A stretch of DNA of 64,000 bases from Spiroplasma mirum ATCC 29335 (GCF_000565195.1 NZ_CP006720.1:806001-870000), one strand, 5' to 3'. Positions 43,851-53,663 are shown, numbered from the stretch's first letter. Notes: a model not told the origin generated them from the sequence alone. Translations and numbers: made by a program.

Positions 43851-44646
43851 AACTGACCTCGTTGGATTCGTTGACTTCATTATTTGACTGTTTTATTTTA
43901 GTTTTAATTTTTCCGAACAAAATTTCTCATCATGTTTCATGTAGTTTAGTATTAGTTTGATATTGGTAAATTGGTTTGAAAAAATATGGGATTGCTAAAC
44001 CAATTAAAATAATGCCAAGACCACTAAAGAAAGCAATTACAAATTACCAAGGACGTGGTAATTCTTTTAAGCCCAGTGCTCATGTAATATTTCACACAAT
44101 GTAATTTGTGCCAAAATAGACATTAAATAACTCAACTAAGGCTAAAACAATAATTCCCGTAATAATTGCAAATTGAAATGCACGTTTTGAAAACTTATAA
44201 TCTGTGAAATTAAATAAATAGATATACATAAAACCAAATAACGTTAAGATATGACCAAAAAAGAACACATAATAAGTTTATTCAATAAGTTTATTCAAAA
44301 ATAGTTGGTTGTTTACTTGAAAAAATTAACGTTAAAATTGGTTCCATTACTCCTAACAGGAAAAAACAATTAAGAAAAATTTTTTTGGATACAAAAGCAT
44401 AATATTAGCTAATCATGCTGAAATTGTACAAGCATATAGAGTAAAATAATTGGCAAAATGTTGCCATCCCTGGTTGCTTAACATTTTTCAAAATTGTGTC
44501 GCTTCCGTAATTAATAATCAAATAACAATCGCAAAGTATAGATACCAAGTTTTTGTTGTTTTAAGATAAAAATTAGGAAAAACCCATAAGCTTCCGACTA
44601 ATAAAATTGCAATAATAATTGCTAAAACTCAAGAAAATATCACCAT
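43849..44646 (-). pseudogene. YwaF/TIGR02206-like integral membrane protein, decayed
   Basis: The first 100 codons are open: MVIFSWVLAIIIAILLVG, FWKMLSNQGWQHFANYFTLY, then SAWLANIMLLYPKK. The frame changes near 44370. GVMEPILTLIF, YVYLFNFTDYKFSKRAFQF and GLGIILIGLAIPYFFKP can be read in other frames. Order and spacing match the seven-helix YwaF group. It runs directly into the PAP2 relic, so the two were probably one operon. Confidence 0.6.
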
Positions 44647-44919
44647 TTGTTTTACCCCTTTAAACAGTTCATTTCAAGTTTTTAAAGACCTACTTCTTAA
44701 CAATGATTTTAAAATAAAAAAGTATTTAAAAAGTATACCATTGTTTTAACAAATTGATTTTGATAGTATTGTTTTTTCATATCATTTCAATTTTTATAAT
44801 AATTATACTATTTTTTGGGCAAGGTTTTCAAAAAAAATATTGAAAAGCTTATTTTATTCATAAAAAACAACAAAAAATTTCTAAAATACCACAGTGAGAT
44901 TTACCTTTCTTAAGAATTT
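44647..44919. other. Gene-free AT-rich spacer
   Basis: No open frame with a ribosome site, no RNA gene and no repeat could be supported here. Confidence 0.5.
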
Positions 44920-44944
44920 AAAAAAACACCCATCAGGGTGTTAA
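44918..44944 (-). terminator. Terminator of the ECF-like membrane protein gene
   Basis: AACACCCTGATGGGTGTT forms a 7-bp stem on the minus strand, followed by TTTTTT. Confidence 0.75.
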
Positions 44945-44973
44945 ATTTTAATAATATTATTAACTTATTATTA

Positions 44974-45786
44974 TTAAGCATAAATGCCATAACGGTCAAT
45001 TAAACTTCTGGTGCGACGTTCTAACAAAATAAACAATGTGGTGTTTAAAATATATTTTGCCATAAAGATTCCAAAGAAGATGGCTAAAAATGTTAAAGTA
45101 TGTTGTCAACTAGTAAAGATCCCATTTAACCCACTTTTGCCTTCATCAACATCAAAACTTTGGTGACCAGTTGATAATAAAATTTTAGCAACTAATAATA
45201 CTGCCCAAGCTTCAATTAAGGCACAAATGGGGACAATAATACTAAAAGCGGTAATTTTTTTTGTTAACCCAATTGTTCCAATCCGGTGGTGGTGATCATG
45301 GGGTTTTTTAACAACATGGTATTCATGAATATCATGGTCTTCAACATTTTCGGGAACTCGTGATTTGTAATAAGCATTAAAGACAATGTAATAGATAAAC
45401 CAGGTGATGAAAATAACTAAAATATTTGAAACCATAAAGAAGAACATTTCAATTCAGGTATGGTGACCATCAATTAAATTATGAATTCAAGGTAAGGCAA
45501 TCCCTTCTAATAAACTAAAACCTAACCCTACAATTGAGATTGAATAAATTAATACTAGTGTATCAAATAAGCGTACTCCAAAAGTTGCTCCTCAAGGCAT
45601 GGGAACATAAAAAATCTCAATTAAACTTAACCCAATTGTAATTCCTAAAAAAATAGCCGTGGCAGTAATTTTAAAAACAATTGAGCGCTGGTTATATAAT
45701 TCTTTATCAAATAATGATTTTTTAATTCTTGTTAAAATACTATCATTTTTAACATTTAAATTAACAGTGGTATTTTTTTCTTTCAT
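44974..45786 (-). CDS. Six-helix membrane protein, possible ECF transporter S component (MPN527-like)
   Basis: The product is 270 residues. A short polar N-terminus is followed by IVFKITATAIFLGITIGLSL, FGVRLFDTLVLIY and GLGFSLLEGIALPWIHNLIDG, the arrangement of substrate-binding S proteins of energy-coupling-factor transporters. A His-rich cytoplasmic loop (KKPHDHHHRIG) lies between helices four and five; it might bind metal. The vitamin or cofactor is unknown. AAAGGAG precedes the ATG, and a hairpin ACTATTTATAA / TTATAAATAGT lies in the leader at about 45802-45826. Confidence 0.6.
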
Positions 45787-45919
45787 TTTTTACTCCTTTT
45801 TACTATTTATAAAAATTATAAATAGTAAAAAAATAAAAGTCAACTATTTTTATTTTTTTTTAAAATTTTTTAATTAACCCCTTTTCATGAAATTAATTTA
45901 AAATATGAACCAAAATAAA

Positions 45920-46307
45920 AAAGTTATGATCTCATAACCCACGTTCTGTTATTTATATTGCTATAAATCACTAGTTATTTATCTATTTAAATAATTTCTA
46001 TTTAAATTCCGTTCTTTCTTCCTTTTTAAAAAGAACAGATTCCCTTACCAAAATTTAGGTTTCTCGCTTGTGGGGTTTACCCGTTCCACTTTCTAAATTT
46101 CTTTAGAACATCGTCACTGTGGCACTTTTATAGGTATGGCGCATATTAACGCATTAACTTAGCGCCAACTACCAGCCGTCATAGGTTCACCTATGCCTAA
46201 CCTTATGGTTTCGGTTAGCACAAACACTACAATCTTCGCAGATTGTGCGAGCGTGGAGTTTCCTCTATTAACTTTAATTAATAGCAACTAGTTCTACCAT
46301 AACTCTT
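45920..46307 (-). ncRNA. rnpB: RNase P RNA, type B
   Basis: This is the catalytic RNA that matures tRNA 5' ends. Read on the minus strand, conserved elements appear in order. P1 is GAGTTATG pairing with CATAACTTT at the far end. Next are GAGGAAACTCCACGCTCGCACA (conserved region I, in two halves), a GGTGAACC turn, the long central domain, ACGGGTAAACCCCACAAGCGAG, and ACAGAACGTGGGTTATGAG near the 3' end. TATAAT on the minus strand at about 46313-46318 is the promoter -10. Length of about 385 nt fits. It is flanked by unrelated genes. Confidence 0.95.
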
Positions 46308-46396
46308 TTATAATTATATCAAAGATTAAGAATTCGCACCATTGATTTTATTTTTTATAAAGAAAAGATATAATATAACAATAAGTTAGATAAAAA

Positions 46397-46903
46397 ATGA
46401 AGAAAGTTTTTATAACATACCATCTTGGTAAAGATGACGAATACAAGAACCAGTTTTTCAAAAAATTTTAAGAAAAAATTAATATTACAAATGAAAGTTA
46501 TTATCCCAAGGAAGTTAATGATCGCTTATTTAGTGACTAGGATATTATTAACAAAGTTAAACAAGAAATTTTACAAGCCACAAATGTAACAATTATGTTA
46601 ATTGGGAGTGAAACTTGAAAACGAAAAAATGTGGATTGAGAAATTAATGCTAGTTTACAAGATCCAAAATCTTTAATTCTGGGGATTTTCTTACCAACTA
46701 ACAATAACTATGGTTTTACAAAAAAAATGGTCGATGAAAAAACAATCCCCGCACGATTATCTGAAAATTATAAAAAAGGATATCTCCAATTATATAATTG
46801 AAACCCCATTAGTATGAAACCATTAGAATGGATTACCGCTGCCGAAGAGCAAACAACACAAGTTGCTCATAATAATTTAGCATTATTACAGCAAAATCTA
46901 TAA
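46397..46903 (+). pseudogene. TIR-like (MTH538/DUF1863) domain protein, inactivated
   Basis: The frame is 168 codons with two in-frame stops, TAA at 46469-46471 and TAG at 46538-46540. It starts KKVFITYHLGKDDEYKNQFF and has DIINKVKQEILQATNVTIML, IGSETWKRKNVDWEINASLQ and LILGIFLP. That order (FISYH-like strand, D-I-x3-V-x3-I, vTIvLIGxxT, rk-VdWEI) is typical of TIR-like DUF1863 proteins, the group that includes ThsB of Thoeris anti-phage systems. No ThsA-like partner lies nearby. The ATG is not preceded by a strong site. Inactive as read. Confidence 0.7.
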
Positions 46904-46930
46904 AATAGTGATGTCATCACTATTTTTATT
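46904..46930 (+). terminator. Terminator between convergent genes
   Basis: AATAGTGATG / CATCACTATT hairpin with T-rich flank. It can serve both the TIR-like relic and the small minus-strand gene at 46926. Confidence 0.7.
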
Positions 46931-47168
46931 TTTGTAAATTTTCCATTTTGCGATAAATTAAATATTGCACCCCGAACTGTTGTTCGAGCAGGGGATTGAT
47001 TTCTTTAAAATGCTGAGTAATTAAGGTGTTAATTTGGTCCTCATAAAAGTAATCACCAACTAAAAGTCCTTTCTTTTCAAAATAATTACATAAAAAATAT
47101 GTTATTTTAATCTTTAAGTTAATAAGTTCACTAAGGGTTAATTGTTCATTAAATTCTTCTGTGCCCAT
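46926..47168 (-). CDS. Small conserved-looking helical protein
   Basis: The product is 80 residues. The start MGTEEFNEQLTLSEL is preferred because AAGGAACC lies upstream; a longer start at 47204 overlaps the terminator hairpin. Predicted all-helical with ELINLKIKITYFLCNYF, then FYEDQINTLI and FKEINPLLEQQFG. It has no signal or membrane segment. No family named; the pattern is compatible with a small partner or regulator. Confidence 0.5.
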   Translation of the reverse strand: MGTEEFNEQLTLSELINLKIKITYFLCNYFEKKGLLVGDYFYEDQINTLITQHFKEINPLLEQQFGVQYLIYRKMENLQK

Positions 47169-47191
47169 AATTTTTGGTTCCTTACTATATA

Positions 47192-47238
47192 AAAATGCCA
47201 ACATAATAAGAATTCTTATTAAGTCGGCATTTTAAATA
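47192..47238 (-). terminator. Long hairpin terminator
   Basis: AAATGCC-AC-TAATAAGAATTCTTATTA-GT-GGCATTT is a nearly perfect inverted repeat of about 40 bases with a T-run on the minus-strand exit side. It would end the relic at 47343-48136. Confidence 0.7.
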
Positions 47239-47342
47239 CTCTCTTGACTATTAATTTTGATACTTTAATAATATCATAGAATAATTACTAAATATAAGGA
47301 ACGCACCACCTTTTTTAGTACAAAGAAAATATTTTAGAATAA

Positions 47343-48136
47343 TTAATGCTTTTTATTATAGTTTTGGATCATTAATAACTCATGGTGGAGTTTATTAAAC
47401 GTTTCAAAATGAATTGATAGTAACATTAACTCTTGCACTTGTTAGACAAAAAAACGAATAATTTGAAAATAAGTTTTATTATCATTACTATAGAAAGAAT
47501 TGACATCCGGAGTTGGGATCATCATTATTGGTCAACTAAAATGTTCATAATCAGCATTGGTCAGGCGTTGGTTGGCATTAATTGTTTGCTGTTCTACAAT
47601 TGATTTTAAACTGCTCCGGTATAATTTTATAAACTTATCTTTGCGTTGCTCATAATCTAATATTTCAACAAAATAGTGGTATATAAACTTAATTTCTTTG
47701 TTATTAATGGTGTTTCGAGTTTAAATTTAGCGGGAACCTTAAAATTATTTGCTAAATATTCATCAGCAATTTCTACTAGTTTGTGATGATAAATATACTG
47801 AATTACATCATATTTTAACCATTTTAATTCTTTAAAATTAACTAAATAAGGATGGGTTAGAAAACTACTTATCAAGTTAGTTGTTAAATACTTTTGCCCA
47901 ATTAGTCATAATTTCAAAAATTTCTGGTGTTGAATTTTAGTTTTAAAAATAATATGATGAAAAAACCAATCAGTAATGTTAGCAATTACTTTAATAATAT
48001 CTTGGTAATTGGCAAAATTATCAGTTAAATTCTGGTTGATTTCGTAGTCATCATTAGCAGCGGAAGAATTAGAGTAATCTTTACAATTAAAATTAATTAA
48101 TAAATTATTATTTTTCTTAATAAGAAGTTTTTTCAT
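47343..48136 (-). pseudogene. Unidentified helical protein, frameshifted
   Basis: It begins MKKLLIKKNNNLLINF and remains open with one TGA-Trp (KLWLIGQKYL) to about 47720. There the frame changes: the real continuation is KEIKFIYHYFVEILDYEQRK. A TAA in the middle of FFV-QVQELM interrupts again before the end. The pattern FFHHIIFKTKIQHQKFLKLW then FKELKWLKYDVIQYIYH faintly recalls Panacea/DUF4065 antitoxin-type domains, but that is a guess. Confidence 0.5.
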
Positions 48137-48365
48137 TTGTGGCCTACTTTGCAATAATTGATAAGTTACATTCTAATTTTTTTAATAAAATAAAAACTTA
48201 ACTTCCCGAAGATAATAACCTAGTTCTTGTTTAATAACCACACATTATTATCAATAACTTCTAATCAGTTTTTATAACCTACCTCACATTTTTTCTACTT
48301 ATTTAATTATACTAATTTTTAAAGAAAAATTGGAGCAAACTCAGAAAAAAAATAAAAATTAATAA

Positions 48366-48692
48366 CTAATCGTTATTAATTTTTCCTTCTAAATTATGAA
48401 TTCTTTTAATTAAATCCGCTTTACTAAATCCTTCTTCTTCTAATTTTGCTTTTTGAGCTTTTGTAACATCTAATTTTGCTTTGAGAACTTCATTTTTATC
48501 TTGCAAATCATTTAGTTGTTGTCGTAAATATTTAATTTCTTTATTATACTCTTCAGCCATGTTTTCAAAAACTCGATAATCCGTGGCGATCATATCTAGA
48601 AATAAATCAACTTCTTGGGGATCATAACCCTGGTAGTCAACTTGAAACTCCTTATTAACAATATCAACGGCTTTTAATTTTATACTTTTCAT
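48366..48692 (-). CDS. DivIVA-domain protein
   Basis: The product is 108 residues. DivIVA proteins bind curved membrane and act in cell pole or division placement; this one is short, lacking long coiled-coil extensions. The N-terminal motif DIVNKEFQVDYQGYDPQEVD-L-FLDMI is the DivIVA signature, followed by a coiled coil (YLRQQLNDLQDKNEVLKAK). ATG follows AAAGAGGTGA. In a wall-less, possibly helical cell its role may differ from Bacillus; inference only. Confidence 0.88.
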   Translation of the reverse strand: MKSIKLKAVDIVNKEFQVDYQGYDPQEVDLFLDMIATDYRVFENMAEEYNKEIKYLRQQLNDLQDKNEVLKAKLDVTKAQKAKLEEEGFSKADLIKRIHNLEGKINND

Positions 48693-48763
48693 TTTTTATC
48701 ACCTCTTTTAAAGGAAACATCTGTTTTGAATGTTAAATATTAATTGAAGAAAGGACTGGTGTC

Positions 48764-49281
48764 ATGATTTTACCAAATAACCGGGGCATTTTTTAGAAGA
48801 ACTCATTAATTATAACATTAATGATTATCGCAATCGCAATCTTGCCATTATCTATAAACGACCCGTTGAGATTATTCTGGTTGTGAAAAATGGCAACCAA
48901 ATTAGTAAGGCTCATCTTAAAGAAAAATTAAAATATGACTATTATGTTTTATATCAAGGTACGTATTTATAATTTGAAACAAAAGAAACTATTTAAACAA
49001 AATTCAATTTAAATTCTTTAAAGCAACATCAATTTAAACAACTAGAACTTGTTAACTTGCTGCACAAAGGTATAAGTTTTATTATTGTTTATTTTCGCAC
49101 TTATGACTGTTATTTTTTATTGCCATATCACGCCTTAAACAATTGAATAGTAATGAACACTACCACTACCAAACAGATTCCACTGCAATATTTTGAAGAT
49201 AAGGGCTATGAATTATCAATATCTTATCCATCGTTGTTAGATTTTATTAATATTCTTAATCAGTTAATCAGTTATATTTAG
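48764..49281 (+). pseudogene. recU: recU Holliday-junction resolvase, decayed
   Basis: The RecU family cuts four-way junctions in Firmicutes. The start MILPNNRGIF follows GAAAGGACTGG. A T-run frameshift at about 48790-48795 follows. After it HFLEELINYNINDYRNRNLA, IIYKRPVEIILVV, KSKYDYYVLYQGTY-like YDYYVLYQGTY, FETKETI, HQFKQLELVN and GISFIIVYF match the family. TAA codons replace residues before FETKE and after KETI, within the catalytic Asp/Glu/Lys region. The gene cannot make an active resolvase. Its 3' end overlaps dnaD (convergent), a vestige of the Firmicutes dnaD-recU neighbourhood. Confidence 0.85.
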
Positions 49282-49816
49282 TTAATGATTTTGGCTTATT
49301 ATTAATATAAGCATCAATGTATTTTACTAATTCATGAAAAGTAATTTTATTATTTTGATGATTATTAATAATTAATGTTAGTTGAAAATCAGAAATTTCG
49401 CGGTCTAAATATTTATTCAAGGTTTTTTTATTGTCATCTGTTAATGGTTTGGCTAAAATATTATTAATTTGTTGATATAAGAATTTTCGTTCCACATTCA
49501 TTTCATTGTTTTCAATGATAATAATAATTTTGTCAAAAATTGGTGACAAATCCATTTCTAAACCACTTTTTTTCATTTTAATATTAATAAAACCTTGTTG
49601 TTTTAATTGATCTAACATTGTTTTCGCTTTTTCTTCTGTAAAATTTGAATGCGTAGCTATTTCCAAGGGGGTAATAAATCTTTTATCAGAAGAAGAACAG
49701 TTCATAATCAACATGATTAACACTAACTGTTCTTCTGATAAATTTATTAACTTGTAATGATCCAGTAAGAATCTTCACTTATTGATACTACCTTTGTTAA
49801 ATAAACTATTTAACAT
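49268..49816 (-). CDS. dnaD: DnaD-like replication protein
   Basis: The product is 182 residues. DnaD helps load the replicative helicase at origins and restart sites. The N-terminal winged helix is SEEQLVLIMLIMNC, then EIATHSNFTEEKAKTMLDQL and GFINI. The C-terminal DnaD domain (ILAKPLTDDNKKTLNKYLD) is shorter than in Bacillus. One TGA-Trp lies at residue 14 (NKW). The ATG at 49816 starts MLNSLFNKGS. It is next to the HU gene and convergent with the recU relic. Confidence 0.8.
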
Positions 49817-49841
49817 TGTTTGTAATTATATTTAAATTAAA

Positions 49842-50114
49842 TTAGTTTAATGCATCTTTTAATTGTTTAGCTGCTTTAAATTTAGCTGCTTTAGATGCAG
49901 GAATTTTGATAGTTTGTCCAGTTGCTGGGTTTCTTCCATCTCTAGCTGCTCTTTCAGAAATTGAAAACTTTCCAAATCCGGCAATTGATACTTCTTGTCC
50001 TTTAGTTAAAGTATTTGAAATTTTTTCAAAAATAAAATTAACCATTCTTTCACCATCGGCTTTTGATGTATTAAATTCTCCAGCTAGTAATTCTGCTAAT
50101 TCTTTTTTTGACAT
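49842..50114 (-). CDS. HU-family DNA-binding protein
   Basis: The product is 90 residues: MSKKELAELLAGEF, then FEKISNTLTKGQEVSIAGFG and the DNA-grasping arm signature GRNPATGQTIKIPASKAAKF. HU bends and compacts DNA and supports replication and repair. The start has AAGAGGTGG eight bases upstream. It is likely cotranscribed with dnaD downstream. HU/HBs is usually the only nucleoid protein in mollicutes, but other copies outside the window cannot be excluded. Confidence 0.95.
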   Translation of the reverse strand: MSKKELAELLAGEFNTSKADGERMVNFIFEKISNTLTKGQEVSIAGFGKFSISERAARDGRNPATGQTIKIPASKAAKFKAAKQLKDALN

Positions 50115-50269
50115 AATTTTCCACCTCTTCTAATTTAAACCTTATATTTCGTAGGTTTATGTTATTTTACATTATTTTTTATAAAATGTATATAAAATAT
50201 AGAAAAAAAGACATTTTTTAAAAAATAATTTTTCTGTTTAAAAATTGAAAATAACTAGGAAAAACGGCG

Positions 50270-51134
50270 TTATTTTGCAATTTCAACTTCTAATAAATAA
50301 TCTTGGTTATCCGTTTTTACGCAAGAGATTAATCAATGGTTTTTCATCCAGTGGTGTATTTTCGTAATTAACAACATCCTGGTAACCATCCCACGGTTCC
50401 ACATAAATAAATTTTGCATCATCACATCATTGCATTTTCAAATAATAACATTTGGATAACCAGTGGTACGGATTTTAATAACCCAGTTCGGATTGACTAC
50501 TAAAATACGATCAGTTGACTTGTCAAATAATTCATAACATTGTGATTTTGAAAAATCATACTTATCTAAAAAGATTTCATTAATGTTTTCCGTTGGTAAA
50601 CTATCAGTTAAAAAATTATCCAGTGGCACATGGGTCAAAGTTTGTGGACAGTCAAAAATTACTTTTCCTAAATGATCATCATAGATAAAGGCTGGATGTC
50701 AACCAAAATTGTATGGTAATTTTTCACTCCCATTATTAACAATATTAACTTTATTAAGTAACTTATTGCCTACTAACTCATAAGTAACATATATGATAAA
50801 TTTAAATGGATATTGATCTTGAAATTCATCAGTACTTTCAATATCGTACTGTTAAAATTGTTGATGAATACTCAACGACTTCTCAATTAGTAATACTGCG
50901 AAAAAAACCATGACCATTCATTGAGTAAGTTTGACCATTATAACGATATTGATTATTAATTAATTTACCGGTAATTGGAAAACAAATTGGTCATGATTTT
51001 TTCATGCATTATCTTTTTGATAAACATATTCTTTATTGCCTTTTTTTAATGTTTTTTAATGATACTAATTCAAATGGATCTTTGCTAATTTGGGTGGGCG
51101 GTTAGGTTAATTCACCATTATCTAAAATATACAT
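50270..51134 (-). pseudogene. Aldose 1-epimerase-like protein, decayed
   Basis: Pieces in several frames match galactose mutarotase-like proteins: MYILDNGELT, then GHGFFRSITNWEVVE, then KLPYNFGWHPAF (the conserved G-W-HPAF with catalytic His), FLTDSLPTENI and IYVEPWDGYQDV near the end. TAA codons follow GELT and lie in the first 40 codons. Frame changes occur near 50850 and 50440. Such enzymes anomerise sugars before phosphorylation. Confidence 0.75.
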
Positions 51135-51171
51135 TTTTCCCCTTTTCTCTATTTTCTTTATCATTATAATA

Positions 51172-51204
51172 CAAAAAAAGCCAAAGCGGCTTTCTTTTTC
51201 ATTA
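51172..51204 (-). terminator. deoC terminator
   Basis: AAAGCCGCTTTGGCTTT forms a 6-bp stem on the minus strand, followed by T6, immediately after the deoC stop codon. Confidence 0.75.
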
Positions 51205-51206
51205 AA

Positions 51207-51869
51207 TTAATATCCAGTTTGGTGACTTTCACCTCTAACAATTGCTACCCCACCACTAGTTCCAATTCTGCTTGCTCCCGCTTTAATCATATTAATAGCG
51301 TCTTCTTTTGTACGCACTCCTCCGGCAGCTTTAACTTGGTAGTTATCGCCAACTGTTTTTTTCATCAAGCGAACCGCTTCGACAGTGGCGCCACTTTTAT
51401 TAAATCCGGATGAAGTTTTAACAAAATCAGCTTTTGCTTCAATTGCTAATTGACAAGCTTTGACAATTTCCTCATTGGATAATAAGCTAATTTCAATAAT
51501 AACTTTTAAAATTCGATCTCCAGTTGCTTTTTTACAAGCATTAATATCATTTAAAACTAGGGCATAGTCTTTTAATTTAAAAGCCCCAATGTTCATTACC
51601 ATATCAATTTCATCCGCCCCGTTATTAATAGCATCATTAATTTCAAACGTTTTAACCGCGGTAGTATTTGCTCCTAACGGAAAGCCAACTACTGTGCAAA
51701 CCTTCACATCACTATCTTGTAATAAGCTAGCTGCTAAACTAACATTTGTCGGATTAACACAAACTGAGGCAAAATCATATTCTTTTGCTTCAGTGCATAG
51801 TTTAATAATATCCTCCATTGTCGCTTCTGGTTTTAACAAAGTGTGGTCAATATATTTATTTAACTTCAT
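51207..51869 (-). CDS. deoC: Deoxyribose-phosphate aldolase
   Basis: The class I aldolase splits deoxyribose 5-phosphate into glyceraldehyde 3-phosphate and acetaldehyde, letting nucleosides feed glycolysis. The product is 220 residues, the usual length. MKLNKYIDHTLLKPEAT is the conserved start, VVGFPLGANTTAVK and ILKVIIEISLL follow, and the Schiff-base Lys is in DFVKTSSGF. The end has AAGGVRTKEDA and GASRIGTSGGV. The start has AAGGAGGAATTG. Complete frame without internal TGA. Confidence 0.95.
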   Translation of the reverse strand: MKLNKYIDHTLLKPEATMEDIIKLCTEAKEYDFASVCVNPTNVSLAASLLQDSDVKVCTVVGFPLGANTTAVKTFEINDAINNGADEIDMVMNIGAFKLKDYALVLNDINACKKATGDRILKVIIEISLLSNEEIVKACQLAIEAKADFVKTSSGFNKSGATVEAVRLMKKTVGDNYQVKAAGGVRTKEDAINMIKAGASRIGTSGGVAIVRGESHQTGY

Positions 51870-51886
51870 AACAATTCCTCCTTATG

Positions 51887-52849
51887 TTATTCGTTAATAT
51901 TAACTAATTCTAAAACTCTAATTGCTTCAATTGTTAAATCTAATAATCGTCGCATTTCGTTAATATTATTTACTTTAATTATATTGATAAATTTCTTTAA
52001 TTCATAGACTATTTTATTTTTATTTCCTTCTTCGGTAAATAACTGCGTTGTTTGATCTTGAAAACGATCATAGATTGCTAAATTACTTAGCATTGTTAAA
52101 TGATCAAATGTAATCGTGTAATCATAACTTAAAATTTCACTTTTGCTAATCCCCGTGGCTGCTTTGGAACACACAATATTAGTAATAATATCATTTTCAT
52201 GGCGCATAACTACGACGTTATTAATATCAACATTGTTTTTTAACTTATGACTCATTGCTTTAACTTCTTTTACTTTCCCAAATAACGCAATTGCTAACTC
52301 CATGGGATATATTAAGGCATCATATAAAGAACCCTTTCCAAGATTTTCATCAAAAACTGAATGATATTCATCTATTAAAACTTCTTTCATACGACTTGAA
52401 TATTTGTTTCAATGAAAACTTGCAATAAATGGCTTAATTTTATTAACATTTTCACTTAAAACTTCATATTCTGGCAAGTGAATTGGCTTAAAGGCTTCCA
52501 TTAAAATAACATTATTCACCAGGGCAACCTGTTCTAAATCACGGGCTTCATGGGCACTAAATGCCAATGGTTTCTCTAAAAAAACATGTTTTTGTTGCTG
52601 TAAAAAGTATTTAGCTTGTTGGTAATGTAATCCGTTAGGAGACGCAATATAAATTGCATCGATATGATCTAACATATCTTCAAAAGTAGTTGTCATTCGC
52701 ACTTGCAAATTATTTTTTAAAGAAAAAATCTTGGCTTTTTCCATACTGCGCGAATAAAGACAACTAAGCTCAATATCTTTGATTTGCCGAGCAGCATCAA
52801 TAAATTCAGTTGCAATATTACCAGTACCAATAATCCCAAATCTTAACAT
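51887..52849 (-). CDS. Gfo/Idh/MocA-family oxidoreductase
   Basis: The product is 320 residues. An N-terminal Rossmann fold has GIIGTGNIATEFIDAA and the YIASPNG strand, then the family motif EKPLAFSAHEA with the conserved Lys of the EKP triad. The C-terminal alpha/beta substrate domain includes one TGA-Trp (ASFHW) and FDENLGKGSLYD. These enzymes oxidise or reduce sugars or related polyols with NAD(P); the substrate is unknown. It lies 17 bases upstream of deoC on the same strand, so both may serve carbohydrate or nucleoside catabolism. Confidence 0.85.
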
Positions 52850-52928
52850 AATTTCACCTCTTATCTATTATTTTATGCTATATTTGTCAAAATAACAAAA
52901 AAGTATTTTAAATTTCACTCGGAAAAAG

Positions 52929-52958
52929 AAAAAAACATTTTAATAAATGTTTTTATGA
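52929..52958 (-). terminator. Terminator of the lipoprotein gene
   Basis: AAAAACATTTT / AAATGTTTTT stem with a TAAT loop just after the lipoprotein stop codon. Confidence 0.65.
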
Positions 52959-52973
52959 ATTAGTTATTAACAA

Positions 52974-53663
52974 TTAAGCGGTGGTTTTAATCTTAAAAGT
53001 AATTTTATCATTAATACTTTTGGCATTAAAGAATGGTGATGTTCCGCTGATTTTCACAATATATTTAGTACTATCATTAGGGTCAAGCCCACCGGTTAAA
53101 CCAGCCTTATCAAAATAACTATCAGGAGCATTGGGCCCAAAAAGTTGTTTATTAGCAGCTGTTTTTAATTTAGCCAAATTTCCCTTATCAGCTTTAGCAA
53201 CTTCAATTACTTGGCGACTAGCAGGTAACCAGTCTTCTAAATAAGGCTGTAAATTGACATCCTTTCATTCAACCTGACCGGTAAAACCACTAACATTGGG
53301 TTTTGCTTTAAAGTTAACTGTCGCATCTGATAAATTAAGGATTTTATCAACAAGCACAGGAGCTGATATGTTAACTTCAACTTGTGATCAGTCAAAATAA
53401 TTAGTATAAATTGCTTGAATTGTGGTTTCTAATCCTCGCGTAAAATTAGGAACAGCATCTTGACCATAAACACCATTATAAGTTAAATTAAGTTTTCCAT
53501 CTTTTGTCACTTTATCATAAGTTAGCTTACTTAAATCAATTCCTGACGCAATTGGACTTGAGCCCCCACCCCCACCTCCTGGTGGTGGTACACAAGCAAC
53601 AACTGAGGTCGCACTAATTGTAGCAATTGAAATAGCTCCTAACATTGCTAATATTTTCTTCAT
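52974..53663 (-). CDS. Predicted surface lipoprotein with polyglycine linker
   Basis: The product is 229 residues. Signal: MKKILAMLGAISIATISATS, with lipobox SVVAC. Immediately after the Cys is a Pro/Gly-rich linker (PPP then six Gly), then an Asn/Thr/Lys-rich soluble domain with paired segments such as DLSKLTYDK and VNISAPVLVDKI. Two TGA-Trp. It resembles abundant spiroplasma surface lipoproteins in layout; I could not show it to be spiralin. Start has AGAAGGAGTTTAAG. Complete, with its own terminator. Confidence 0.85.

Noticed and set aside
46397..46903. TAA/TAG readthrough making the TIR-like gene functional
   Set aside because: All intact genes in the window use TAA and TAG as stops, so recoding is unlikely; nonsense decay is simpler.
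49268..50114. Chromosome origin next to dnaD and the HU gene
   Set aside because: No dnaA, DnaA-box cluster or strand switch of the surrounding genes is seen here.
52974..53663. Spiralin
   Set aside because: The layout fits an abundant surface lipoprotein, but no spiralin-specific sequence can be confirmed by eye.
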